Made by a program: the position numbers and the translations under genes. A stretch of DNA of 64,000 nucleotides from Flavobacterium sp. DG2-3 (lineage in GTDB: Bacteria > Bacteroidota > Bacteroidia > Flavobacteriales > Flavobacteriaceae). This document shows positions 26,953-36,287 of the stretch, piece by piece. The stretch spans positions 62,001 through 126,000 of the forward strand of contig NZ_JAVAMB010000009.1 of assembly GCF_030730925.1 (NCBI RefSeq), given 5' to 3'. Position 1 is the stretch's first letter, and the number at the start of each line of letters is the position of its first letter. The notes beneath the pieces were generated by a model. That model did not search any database and was not told where the DNA came from. It saw nothing but the letters and a program-made list of their open reading frames with translations.

Positions 26953-28087
26953 TACTTGGAATATTTACAATTCTTTCTTCTAAAAATTCTGCGTTAACTT
27001 GCTTATCCCTTTGACAATCGCTGTACATTGGTAAACGATACATTAACTGCCAAATTGGGCGAGTCATAACTGATTTAGCATTTGTTTCTTTCAAAAACAA
27101 ATCACGCTCAATCTTATTTTCTAGTTCCACGCACATTAACCAATAATTGGCTTTTGTATTGGGAGTTTCAGTTCTAAATTTTACTCCATTCGTTGCAAAA
27201 AATGACTCATATTCCTTTGCTAATTGTCTTTTATTTTCAAGAAATCTATTCAATTGTTCTAATTGAGCACATGCTAGAGCTGCATTAAGATTTGGCATTC
27301 TAAAGTTATACCCCATTTCATCGTGCACATATTCGTAAGGATGTGGAATTTTTGCTGTAGTGGTTAAATATTTACCCTTTTCTCCTAATTTCGGATCATT
27401 TGTAACAATTGCACCTCCTCCTCCACAGGTTACTATTTTATTACCATTGAATGAAAATGCTCCAAGTTTTCCGAAACTACCTGTGGATTTTCCTTTGTAT
27501 TCCGAACCTAATGATTCTGCGGCATCTTCCACTACAGGAATTTTCCATCTATCACAAACTTCAATCAACTCATCTAAGTGTATAGGGAAACCAAAAGTAT
27601 GCATTGGCAAACAAGCACTTATTCTTTTTCCTGTTCTTTTATTGTAACAACCATCTTCTCTTAAATCTCCAAACTCCTCTAAAAAAAGAGATACAGATTT
27701 TGGTGATAATCCCATCGTATCTAAATCAACATCTAAAAAAACAGGAGTTGCATTTTGATACATAATCGAATTAGCAGTAGCCACAAAAGTTAAAGCTTGA
27801 GTTAAAACCTCATCTCCAGCATTTACACCAATTAAACGTAAAGCTACCTGAATCGCAGCTGTACCATTTACAACAGCAACTGCTCTTTTAGTATCTGTAA
27901 TACTTTGCATCATAGCTTCAAATTGGTCTACATAAGCACCAACAGAAGAAACAAACGTAGAATCTATTGTCTCTAATAAATATTTCTTTTCATTACCTCC
28001 AAAATAAGGAACATGAAGAGGTATGAAACTTTCTGTTTTGTATTGTTCTTTTATAAAAGAAATGGTAGAATTTATTGCATTATTCAT
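26942..28087 (-). CDS. legC: PLP-dependent sugar 4-aminotransferase (LegC-like, DegT family)
   Basis: This 381-residue DegT/DnrJ/EryC1 aminotransferase has EDAAES (187-192) and FSFNGNKIVT with the PLP lysine K217, followed by a glycine run. It has the family's full length. It aminates the 4-keto intermediate supplied by the dehydratase encoded just upstream (2 bp away). The NGNK motif, with a Lys where many relatives have a shorter loop, and the LegB neighbour favour LegC over PseC or perosamine synthase. Confidence 0.88.
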   Translation of the reverse strand: MNNAINSTISFIKEQYKTESFIPLHVPYFGGNEKKYLLETIDSTFVSSVGAYVDQFEAMMQSITDTKRAVAVVNGTAAIQVALRLIGVNAGDEVLTQALTFVATANSIMYQNATPVFLDVDLDTMGLSPKSVSLFLEEFGDLREDGCYNKRTGKRISACLPMHTFGFPIHLDELIEVCDRWKIPVVEDAAESLGSEYKGKSTGSFGKLGAFSFNGNKIVTCGGGGAIVTNDPKLGEKGKYLTTTAKIPHPYEYVHDEMGYNFRMPNLNAALACAQLEQLNRFLENKRQLAKEYESFFATNGVKFRTETPNTKANYWLMCVELENKIERDLFLKETNAKSVMTRPIWQLMYRLPMYSDCQRDKQVNAEFLEERIVNIPSSVR

Positions 28088-28089
28088 AA

Positions 28090-29277
28090 TTACATTTTTG
28101 AATCTAAATACTTACCTGTTTCTTTATGTCCAAAATTAGGAATCATTGTATGGAATAAATCAACGATTTGTTCTTTATTCCATGCTTTTTTGGATTTCAT
28201 TTCAGTTATTTTTTCTGAAAAATTCTCTAATTTATTTTGCTCAAAAACTGCATCATTTTTTATAACACCCAAGTTTTCGAAACGTTGCATGTCAAGTATT
28301 TCGTTTTCAGTAAAAAATTCTTCAAAATATTTTTCACCAGTGGTATCACTTGCAGTAAATAAACATGGCCATTTTTTTTCTTTAATTAATTCTTCAGACT
28401 TATCTCTAGCTTCTTCTTCAGAAGTACAAGAATAAGCTTCATATCCTAATTCAGATAAATACTTTATAGCGATATCAGCAAATGTAATTAGGTGCAAATT
28501 TTCACTTAATTTAGGAAAAAAAACATCCCTATTGTCACCAAAAATACAAGACATTAAACATAGTTCACCAGACTCTTTTGGTGTAACAAAGTATCTTTTA
28601 ATGTCATTTGGAGCTACAATTGGCTGTTTTTTTATAATTCTTTGATTAAATCCGTGTAAAAGGGATCCATCAGAAAAAGCAACATTAGCAAAACGAGCGG
28701 TTGAAATTTTAATTTGTTCACTTCTACGCATCAAATACATTTCCATTATTCTTTTTGAAGCTCCCATCATGTTGACTGGATTCGCTGCCTTGTCTGTAGA
28801 AACACAAAAATATTTTTTCGTACCATTTTCTATAGATTGTTGTAATGTTTTTTCAGTATTAAAAACATTGACATCTATCATTCGCATTAAAGTAAAAGGG
28901 TCTTTTTCACTTCGAACATGTTTTAGTGCAGATAGATTTAAAACATAATCATATTGACCATCAGATTTAATAAAAGTATCATATTCAATTGAACCTATAT
29001 CTAATGCAAAAGTTTGAAAATCTCCATCAATATAACCATATGAACTTCTAATATCCCTCACAAGTTCTACCATATTGTTTTCACTAATGTCAACAATATG
29101 CAATTTGGCAGGATTTCTTTTAAATATTTCTTTTGTTACTGCTTGACCGATTGAACCTGCACCACCAATAACTAAAAAAGAAGATTTTTCAATAATATTT
29201 TTTAATTTTTCTTTATGCTTTTCAATATCTTTTTCAAATATTTCCGAATTTCTACCTATTAATTTAAGAACATTCAT
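28090..29277 (-). CDS. legB: Nucleotide-sugar 4,6-dehydratase (LegB/PtmB-like)
   Basis: This 395-residue SDR has an N-terminal lead of about 32 residues before GGAGSIG (38-44), then STDKA and MGASK in place of YxxxK. This is typical of the LegB/FlaA1-like branch, and the long C-terminal region is also typical. It starts the legionaminic-type pathway by making the 4-keto-6-deoxy intermediate. With the following legC, legH, legI and legG genes the order matches the pathway. Confidence 0.88.
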   Translation of the reverse strand: MNVLKLIGRNSEIFEKDIEKHKEKLKNIIEKSSFLVIGGAGSIGQAVTKEIFKRNPAKLHIVDISENNMVELVRDIRSSYGYIDGDFQTFALDIGSIEYDTFIKSDGQYDYVLNLSALKHVRSEKDPFTLMRMIDVNVFNTEKTLQQSIENGTKKYFCVSTDKAANPVNMMGASKRIMEMYLMRRSEQIKISTARFANVAFSDGSLLHGFNQRIIKKQPIVAPNDIKRYFVTPKESGELCLMSCIFGDNRDVFFPKLSENLHLITFADIAIKYLSELGYEAYSCTSEEEARDKSEELIKEKKWPCLFTASDTTGEKYFEEFFTENEILDMQRFENLGVIKNDAVFEQNKLENFSEKITEMKSKKAWNKEQIVDLFHTMIPNFGHKETGKYLDSKM

Positions 29278-29353
29278 TATTGTGATTTTTTTTATTATAG
29301 AATTAAATGTATCAAAACATTTAAAAAATCAAATCTTATAAGGTTAGATAATT

Positions 29354-30493
29354 TTATTCTTTTGGTGAATAGATAGTATGTCCCGCGTCCATTAAATGCA
29401 AATCTTTTTTAAATAGATTAACATCTGATTCTACCATTTCTTTTAAAAGAGAAATTAGGTCATATTTAGGTTGCCATCCTAATTTTGTATAAGCTTTAGA
29501 AGCATCCCCAATTAACAAATCAACTTCTGTTGGCCTAAAATACATCGGGTCAACACGAACCAATACACTTCCAATTTCAATTTTAATATCAAAATCACCT
29601 AAAACAGATTTGATAATATCATCGTTAAAACTGTCTAAAATTCCTATTTCATTAACACCTTCTCCTTCAAAACGTAAATTAAATCCAACTTCAGCAAATG
29701 CCATTTGAATGAAATCTCGAACTGTAGTTGTTATTCCTGTAGCTATTACATAATCTTCAGGAGTTGCTTGTTGCAATATGCGCCACATTGCTTCTACGTA
29801 ATCTTTAGCATGCCCCCAATCTCTCTTAGCATCCAAATTACCCATAAAGATTGTGTCTTGCATTCCTAAAGCAATTTTAGCTACACCTCTTGTAATCTTT
29901 CTCGTAACAAATGTTTCACCTCTTAATGGAGATTCGTGATTAAATAAAATTCCATTACAAGCATACATTCCATAAGCTTCTCTATAGTTAACAGTTATCC
30001 AATAAGCATACATTTTTGCTACCGCATATGGTGATCTCGGATAAAAAGGAGTAGTTTCAGATTGTGGAACAGCTTGCACTAAACCATACAACTCAGAAGT
30101 TGATGCTTGATACACTCTTGTCTTTTTGGTAAGATTTAGCAATCTTACTGCTTCCAGAATTCTTAAAGTACCAATTCCATCAGCATTTGCAGTATATTCA
30201 GGTGTTTCGAAACTAACATGAACATGACTCATTGCTGCAAGATTATAAATTTCATCTGGTTGTACCTCTTGTATAATTCTAGTCAGATTCATAGAATCTG
30301 TTAAATCACCATAATGCAATTTAAGCCTAAGATTTTTTTCATGAGGATCCTGGTATAAATGATCAATTCTTCCAGTATTAAAAGAAGAAGCTCTTCTTTT
30401 AACTCCATGGACCATATAGCCTTTTTCCAATAAAAGTTCAGCCAAATAGGCTCCATCTTGTCCTGTTATACCTGTTATTAATGCTACTTTCAT
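29354..30493 (-). CDS. gmd: GDP-mannose 4,6-dehydratase
   Basis: This 379-residue SDR has [12 protein letters not shown] near the N-terminus, ASTSELYG, and SPYAVAK as the Tyr-Lys pair. [15 protein letters not shown] is very characteristic of Gmd. It converts GDP-D-mannose to GDP-4-keto-6-deoxy-D-mannose, the branch point to GDP-L-fucose, GDP-D-rhamnose and perosamine. ManC at 35249-36256 can supply GDP-mannose. No fcl is recognisable; the SDRs at 16226-17140 and 287-1171 are candidates for the reduction step. Confidence 0.95.
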   Translation of the reverse strand: MKVALITGITGQDGAYLAELLLEKGYMVHGVKRRASSFNTGRIDHLYQDPHEKNLRLKLHYGDLTDSMNLTRIIQEVQPDEIYNLAAMSHVHVSFETPEYTANADGIGTLRILEAVRLLNLTKKTRVYQASTSELYGLVQAVPQSETTPFYPRSPYAVAKMYAYWITVNYREAYGMYACNGILFNHESPLRGETFVTRKITRGVAKIALGMQDTIFMGNLDAKRDWGHAKDYVEAMWRILQQATPEDYVIATGITTTVRDFIQMAFAEVGFNLRFEGEGVNEIGILDSFNDDIIKSVLGDFDIKIEIGSVLVRVDPMYFRPTEVDLLIGDASKAYTKLGWQPKYDLISLLKEMVESDVNLFKKDLHLMDAGHTIYSPKE

Positions 30494-30574
30494 TACTTTT
30501 TTTGTTTTTTTTATAATCGTAAAGAATTTTTAAATTATTTGTATACACTTTAATTGCCTAAATTAAAGATTTTA

Positions 30575-30595
30575 ACTTCTTTCGAAAAAAGAAGT
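30575..30595 (-). other. Small hairpin in the gap between the Wzz-like gene and gmd
   Basis: An 8 bp perfect stem (ACTTCTTT with AAAGAAGT) has a 5-base loop and lies in the 136 bp gap 30494-30629. Only a weak T-rich stretch follows on the minus strand, so it is a poor terminator candidate. It may mark partial attenuation or RNA processing. No clear TAnnTTTG promoter element was seen in the rest of the gap. Confidence 0.35.
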
Positions 30596-30629
30596 CAATC
30601 AATGACATCTAACATCTGTTTTTAGTAAA

Positions 30630-31700
30630 TTAATTTAAAAAATTTTTAAATACTTTTTTTACTAAGAGGAACATCACAGTTAAAAACCCAGCCAAGAAAC
30701 CTCCTAAGAGAATTCCCTTTGATTTTCCAAATTTTTCTTTTGGCAGAGGTAAAATAGGAGTATCAATAACCTGAATTAATGGTGTCTCTTTTCGCAAAGT
30801 TACCTTTGCCATTTCAGATTGTTTTACTAATTCGGTCAAGATAGCTGTATTTGCCTGTACATCTACTTGTCTACGAGCAGATGGGGTTCTTCGTACATTA
30901 AGAGCAGGGTTTAAATTAAAAGTATTATCATTTGCAATTGCAACACCAGTAATAGCTCCATTTAATTCTCCACGTATAGAATCAACTTGACGCTCTAAGA
31001 TTGCCATATTTATTCTAGCTTTTTTACTTTTTGTCTCAATATAAAACTTACCAACTTCTCTAGAGAGCGCTTCACAAAAGTATTTCGCAAATAACTCATT
31101 TGTAGAAGAAACATCTATGCTAATAATAGATACTTTTTTATCTCTTTGTCCTACTTTCAATCCCTGCTTAGATAAATTGTTATAAATAAGTCCAATGATA
31201 CTATCTTGTGTACGAGTAAAACTTTTTCGATCTAAATTCGGTAAAAATTGAATCAAATTTAGTTTAGGGTCGTTATTCCAACTTTTTCGCCATTTATTTT
31301 CTTGAATATACATTTCTGCTAAAGAAATTGTTTTTTCATTTACATACACAGGAGAAAGTAATGTTTTTTCTACCATTGCCCTTGATTTAAACAATTCAGT
31401 AAGATTAGAACCTGTAAAAACTCCTCCTCCACTTCCTCCTAAATCTAAACCAAAAGAACTGGCTAATCCAAGAGCACCACCAAGTCCTCCTCCAGATTTT
31501 TCATCTTCTAAAGCAAATGATAAAGTAGCGGTATAAATCGGTTTTTTAGTAAAAGAATAAACTAATCCTAAACTAGCACCAATAATTCCCGACAATACTA
31601 TTACTTTCCATTTTGATAATAAATATTGATAAAAAAAAATTACTCTATCGATCAAATCTTTAACAGACATTTCCTCGTTTTCACTAGATGTTTTATTCAT
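30630..31700 (-). CDS. Chain-length determinant (Wzz-family inner membrane protein)
   Basis: This 356-residue protein has a membrane segment near the N-terminus (about 35-52) and another near the C-terminus (about 330-350). A long periplasmic region lies between them with a glycine-rich stretch (about 68-95) and coiled-coil-prone helices. There is no kinase domain, unlike the Wzc at 40776-43223. The PLPKEKFGKSK segment before the last helix is usual for Wzz. It should control chain length and link to the SLBB exporter encoded 12 bp upstream. Confidence 0.9.
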   Translation of the reverse strand: MNKTSSENEEMSVKDLIDRVIFFYQYLLSKWKVIVLSGIIGASLGLVYSFTKKPIYTATLSFALEDEKSGGGLGGALGLASSFGLDLGGSGGGVFTGSNLTELFKSRAMVEKTLLSPVYVNEKTISLAEMYIQENKWRKSWNNDPKLNLIQFLPNLDRKSFTRTQDSIIGLIYNNLSKQGLKVGQRDKKVSIISIDVSSTNELFAKYFCEALSREVGKFYIETKSKKARINMAILERQVDSIRGELNGAITGVAIANDNTFNLNPALNVRRTPSARRQVDVQANTAILTELVKQSEMAKVTLRKETPLIQVIDTPILPLPKEKFGKSKGILLGGFLAGFLTVMFLLVKKVFKNFLN

Positions 31701-31712
31701 TTTTAGTCTTAA

Positions 31713-34184
31713 TTATTTAAAGGCTGTGACAATTAATAACGCTAAACTAGAAATTACACTGCCAATTCCTACCCATTCTCCTGCAGTCATTTTCTTTCTT
31801 TCTGGTTTCTCTGGCACAACAATTTGTGAGTCAGGTTCAACTTTTGGATAAGATCTGAAAAATAAAAATGAAGTTGTTACATCTGCTTTTCCATTTGGAT
31901 AGATAATATACGCTTTTCTCTTCCAGCCTTTATTATCAACTCCTCCTACAGCATTCAAATAATATTTAAATCCTTTACCACTTCTATAAGGTATTTCGGA
32001 GGTTAACAATACATTTCCAGTTACTTTTACACCTTCATTGTATACTGCTACTTCGATTTCATCACCAGGAAATAAAGTAACATTAGAAAAATGGCTTTTA
32101 TCTTTTACTATTTTTTCCCAATTTACCGGAATCGTTGCATATTTCAGTTCATCTCTGAGTTTTTTGGACAACCTATCTCTGAGTGTATCTTTTTGTTTTA
32201 GATTTACATCCGATTTTTCATTATCACTACTCGACTCTTTTTTCTCTAAATTGAGATTGATACTCTCTAACTGTTCAATTTGTTCTTGCTTAATAGGTCT
32301 CTTAATTTTCATACCATCAAGATTTGCAATAGAAGTTAACCCTCCCGCTCTCATTACAACATTATATACCTTTTCTTTTTTATTAGCTAAAACATATTTT
32401 CCTGGATAAGTTACTGCTCCACTCACTTTAACCATTTCAGGTTTTTCATAAACAGCCATCTTTCGAATATTAATCACATCAAATGGTTTTAATATAAAAT
32501 TCTTTATCTGTTCGTTATTGTCTGCTGTAATTTCAAGTTCAACTAATTCAATTCGCCTAGGATCAGCATCATCAATTTCATCAGACTTAACCATTCTAGC
32601 TATCTCAACTCTTTTTGAAGCTGACCCAGTTAACCCTCCTACTTGAACAACTAAATCATTTAAAGTCAAATTTTCAAAAAATTCATATTCTCCTGGATTT
32701 TTAACCTCCCCATCAATTGTAACTTTATATTCTTCTCTAAAATCCAAAATAGAATAAACTGTTACTATATCCTCTCTTTTTAATTCAATATCTGCATTTA
32801 AATCTCCTGACAATGCTCCCTCTAAATTTACATTAACAATTTCTGTAGTTAAATCTGTTTTTAAACGAATAATTCTAGCACGTTTACTATATGCATCTTC
32901 TTTTAGCCCTTCAGCTCTTGTTATAAGATCTGAAATTCTCATTCCTTCAGTATATGAATAATAATCTGGTCTAAAAACGGCTCCTTCTATTTTTATTCTA
33001 TTCTCAAATCGATTTAAAATTTTTGTAATTCTAAAAACGTCTCCAGATTGTGGTTGATAAGATTTATATTCACTTTCATTAATATCGTGAACTTTAAATT
33101 CTTTTCCTGTTTTTTGAATCACATTTACCGAAGCTGTATAAGCAAACTCGTTAAATCCTGAAGCAAAATTTAGCAAATCAGAAAATGATTCTCCTTTTTT
33201 CATTTCAAAGACACCAGGACGTTTTACTTCTCCTTCTACCGTAACTCTTTGACTGTACGCTGGAATTCTGATCACATCATTTTCCTTTAAAGCAATATTA
33301 TCAGATTGATCTCCTTTAACTAAAAACCTATAGACATCAATGTTCTTGTAAACTTTGTTGTTTCGAATTAATTCTATGTTTCTATAACTGCCGTTTTTGC
33401 CAGGACCACCTGCTAAATGCAATGCATTGTAAACCGTAGCCAAAGAAGATATTGAGTAATTGCCAGGCTGTTTTCCTCCAACTACTGTAATTTTTATTGT
33501 TCTAATTTTACCTAAGCTTACACTTACCTGCGACTGACCCGATCTAACTGTGCTGTAAACTCTTGCTATTGACGCTTTTATTTTTTGCGTAGCAGCTTCT
33601 ATTGTCATTCCAGAAACAGTAATCTGTCCCACATATTCAATAGAGATTTTTCCTTCCACACTAACAGGTAGCGTTCCGTTATATTCTTGTACTCCATACA
33701 CTGTAACTTGAAGTTCATCTCCAGGCCCTAAAATATAATTCATAGGAGTTGCCATTTTTAAATCCGGTTCAAAATTAAGGGTTGGATTATCAAATAGCTC
33801 AGATCCAAAAATAATAGCATTTGTTGAATCTTTTACTTTGACATTTTTGATTGCATCTTGTTTTCTGCCCGAATCATATTTTTTTTCTACTCTTTCAACA
33901 TTCTCAGCTGGATTGGCATTTTTCTTTGTGTATTCATTCAACTTAGACTTCAATTTGTTGAAATTAGCCTGAGTCATTCCTTTTGACAATGCCATTGGCT
34001 CAACCTGATCAATTGTTGCATTGTTACTTTTTAGCTGTGCACTGATTTTTGCTAAATCATCATCAGATAAATAATCTACATTAACGGTACTTAAGTCTTT
34101 AGACTTCATTATATCTTGTGCATTAACACCTAAAGACATAGTAAGTGAAAAAAGCAAAAGAAGAACATATGTTATTTTTTTCAT
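31713..34184 (-). CDS. Large SLBB-domain polysaccharide export protein
   Basis: This 823-residue protein has a Sec signal peptide (MKKITYVLLLLFSLTMSLG, cleaved near Ala22-Gln23). A polysaccharide-export domain begins around residue 145 (MNYILGPGDELQVTVYG). Multiple SLBB-type repeats follow, each opening with a phrase like VTVEGEVKRPGVFE, and a hydrophobic C-terminal segment ends the protein. There is no lipobox Cys. It is an outer-membrane or periplasmic exporter candidate, much longer than the 263-residue Wza lipoprotein at 43239-44030. It is paired with a Wzz-like protein downstream. Confidence 0.9.
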   Translation of the reverse strand: MKKITYVLLLLFSLTMSLGVNAQDIMKSKDLSTVNVDYLSDDDLAKISAQLKSNNATIDQVEPMALSKGMTQANFNKLKSKLNEYTKKNANPAENVERVEKKYDSGRKQDAIKNVKVKDSTNAIIFGSELFDNPTLNFEPDLKMATPMNYILGPGDELQVTVYGVQEYNGTLPVSVEGKISIEYVGQITVSGMTIEAATQKIKASIARVYSTVRSGQSQVSVSLGKIRTIKITVVGGKQPGNYSISSLATVYNALHLAGGPGKNGSYRNIELIRNNKVYKNIDVYRFLVKGDQSDNIALKENDVIRIPAYSQRVTVEGEVKRPGVFEMKKGESFSDLLNFASGFNEFAYTASVNVIQKTGKEFKVHDINESEYKSYQPQSGDVFRITKILNRFENRIKIEGAVFRPDYYSYTEGMRISDLITRAEGLKEDAYSKRARIIRLKTDLTTEIVNVNLEGALSGDLNADIELKREDIVTVYSILDFREEYKVTIDGEVKNPGEYEFFENLTLNDLVVQVGGLTGSASKRVEIARMVKSDEIDDADPRRIELVELEITADNNEQIKNFILKPFDVINIRKMAVYEKPEMVKVSGAVTYPGKYVLANKKEKVYNVVMRAGGLTSIANLDGMKIKRPIKQEQIEQLESINLNLEKKESSSDNEKSDVNLKQKDTLRDRLSKKLRDELKYATIPVNWEKIVKDKSHFSNVTLFPGDEIEVAVYNEGVKVTGNVLLTSEIPYRSGKGFKYYLNAVGGVDNKGWKRKAYIIYPNGKADVTTSFLFFRSYPKVEPDSQIVVPEKPERKKMTAGEWVGIGSVISSLALLIVTAFK

Positions 34185-34188
34185 ATAT

Positions 34189-35235
34189 TTATGAATATTG
34201 TTTTTGGTAGTATTCTTTATAGACGCCTGAAGTTACATTCTGTAACCATTCTGTATTGTTCAAATACCAATTAATTGTTTTCTCAAGTCCTTCTTCAAAA
34301 GTAACAGAAGGTTGCCATCCTAATTCTTTATTAATTTTAGAGGCATCAATAGCGTATCTTAAATCATGTCCCGGTCTGTCTTTTACATAAGTAATCAACT
34401 TTTCAGAATCTCCATTCTCACGCCCAAGTTTTTCATCCATAATCTTGCAAAGTAATTTTACTAAGTCGATGTTCTTCCACTCATTAAAGCCTCCAATATT
34501 ATAGGTCTCATGGTTTTTCCCTTCATGAAACACTAAATCGATTGCAATAGCATGATCTTCTACAAAAAGCCAATCGCGAGTATAATTTCCATCTCCATAC
34601 ACCGGAAGGGGTTTATTATTAATGATGTTGTTTATAAATAACGGGATTAATTTTTCAGGAAAATGAAATGAACCATAATTGTTAGAGCAATTTGTTAAGA
34701 CATAAGGCAACCCATAAGTTTCTCCATAAGCTCTTACAAAATGATCCGAACTTGCTTTTGAAGCAGAATAAGGTGAATTTGGATCATAAGGAGTAGTTTC
34801 TGTAAACAGACCCTCGTTACCTAAAGAACCGTAAACTTCGTCAGTACTAATATGATAGAATCTTTTTCCATTAAAATTGTTTTTCCATTGATTTTTAGCT
34901 GCGTTCAATAAATTCATTGTTCCAATAACATTTGTTTTCACAAATGCCAACGGATCTTCGATTGAACGATCTACATGTGATTCTGCTGCTAAATGCAAAA
35001 CCCCATCAAAATTATGGATTGAAAAAAGTTCATTTATAAATAACTCGTCTACGATATCACCTTTTACAAAGGTATAATTGGACTGATTTTCTATGTCCTT
35101 TATATTTTCTAGATTTCCTGCATAAGTTAAGGCATCTAAATTAAAGATTTGATACTCTGGATATTTATTAACAAATCTTCGAACTACATGTGACCCAATA
35201 AAACCAGCTCCCCCAGTTATAAGTATTTTTTTCAT
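34189..35235 (-). CDS. rfbB: dTDP-glucose 4,6-dehydratase
   Basis: This 348-residue SDR has GGAGFIGSH (8-16), HISTDEVYGSLG, and SPYSASKAS with the Tyr-Lys pair. The NCSNNYG segment is also present; all are characteristic of RmlB/RfbB. It makes dTDP-4-keto-6-deoxy-D-glucose, the precursor of L-rhamnose and several amino sugars. rmlA, rmlC and rmlD are not in the window, so the rest of the pathway must lie elsewhere or be unusual. It lies 4 bp from the SLBB gene. Confidence 0.95.
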   Translation of the reverse strand: MKKILITGGAGFIGSHVVRRFVNKYPEYQIFNLDALTYAGNLENIKDIENQSNYTFVKGDIVDELFINELFSIHNFDGVLHLAAESHVDRSIEDPLAFVKTNVIGTMNLLNAAKNQWKNNFNGKRFYHISTDEVYGSLGNEGLFTETTPYDPNSPYSASKASSDHFVRAYGETYGLPYVLTNCSNNYGSFHFPEKLIPLFINNIINNKPLPVYGDGNYTRDWLFVEDHAIAIDLVFHEGKNHETYNIGGFNEWKNIDLVKLLCKIMDEKLGRENGDSEKLITYVKDRPGHDLRYAIDASKINKELGWQPSVTFEEGLEKTINWYLNNTEWLQNVTSGVYKEYYQKQYS

Positions 35236-35248
35236 TTCTAAATTTCGA

Positions 35249-36256
35249 TTAATTTAATAAATCTGAATTTTGTTTTTCTAATTGGCTATAAATATCTTTT
35301 ACATCTTGAGAATTCTCTTTTTGTAAAATCAAATTAGCAGTTTCAGTATAAACAAAAATAGTATTTTTTAAACCCAAAAACGTTGTGTGCTTATCACAGC
35401 CGATTACCATATTACCATCTGCATCTGTTGAATGACCTTTAGATTTTAAATAGTCATATACTGATTCAAAAGATCCTAAATCGGACCATGAAAATGATGC
35501 AGGAACAACTTTAATTTTTTTACTTCTTTCCATCACAGCATAATCAATACTTATTGATGGGATTTCCATTGACAATTCTAAATCTAAAAATCCATCTCTA
35601 CTTGCCTCCCATGCTATTTGTGATTTTTCGAAAACATCTGGTTGAAATTGTTTCAATTCTTCTAAAAGAACACTTGCTTTAAAACAAAACATCCCACTAT
35701 TCCATAAGAAATTTCCTCTTGCAATGAATTCTTTAGCTGTTGTTTCATTTGGTTTCTCTCGAAATGACAATACTTTATCCCCTTTAGATTCAATATAACC
35801 ATAACCTGTTTCAGGTTTTGTTGGAATAATTCCGAAAGTAACTATAAAGCCATCTTTTGCTTTAGAAATTGCTTCTTGAATTGCATTGTTATAATCCTCC
35901 ATCTTATCAATAATATGATCAGAGGGAGTAATAATTAAAATATCATCTGGTTCAGAGGCAAACGCTGCAAAAGCAATTGCAGCAGCAGTATTTCTTGGTG
36001 TAGCTTCAATAATATTTATGTAAGAAGTACTTGTTTTTTCCATTACCTTCCCGCTCAGCTGATGATTATCGACATTTCCAACAACCATAACTTTATTTGC
36101 TAAATGACTGTTTCTTTCAACAGTCATCTCAAATAAAGATTTTCCCTCAAAAATTTCAAGATATTGTTTTGGTCTACTTTTACGAGAAAGTGGCCATAAT
36201 CTACTACCAACTCCTCCCGTAAGAATTACATGTGTTATAGTTTTATCTGAACTCAT
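35249..36256 (-). CDS. manC: Mannose-1-phosphate guanylyltransferase
   Basis: This 335-residue nucleotidyltransferase has the N-terminal pyrophosphorylase signature GGVGSRLWPLSRKSRPKQ, ATPRNTAAA, TPSDHII, and FREKPN. The WNSGMF segment near residue 186 is typical of ManC/Cpm. It has no C-terminal cupin phosphomannose isomerase domain, so it is the single-function form. It supplies GDP-mannose, the substrate of Gmd. Confidence 0.93.
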   Translation of the reverse strand: MSSDKTITHVILTGGVGSRLWPLSRKSRPKQYLEIFEGKSLFEMTVERNSHLANKVMVVGNVDNHQLSGKVMEKTSTSYINIIEATPRNTAAAIAFAAFASEPDDILIITPSDHIIDKMEDYNNAIQEAISKAKDGFIVTFGIIPTKPETGYGYIESKGDKVLSFREKPNETTAKEFIARGNFLWNSGMFCFKASVLLEELKQFQPDVFEKSQIAWEASRDGFLDLELSMEIPSISIDYAVMERSKKIKVVPASFSWSDLGSFESVYDYLKSKGHSTDADGNMVIGCDKHTTFLGLKNTIFVYTETANLILQKENSQDVKDIYSQLEKQNSDLLN

Positions 36257-36287
36257 ATATTTTTTTAATAAAAAAAGAAGTCTAAAT

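Noticed and set aside
29278..29353. Terminator between gmd and legB
   Set aside because: Only a short AAATG/CATTT pairing with a loose loop was seen; it is too weak to call.
32038..32409. Plus-strand reading frame of 123 codons inside the SLBB exporter gene
   Set aside because: It is a low-complexity antisense shadow of a strongly supported exporter gene.
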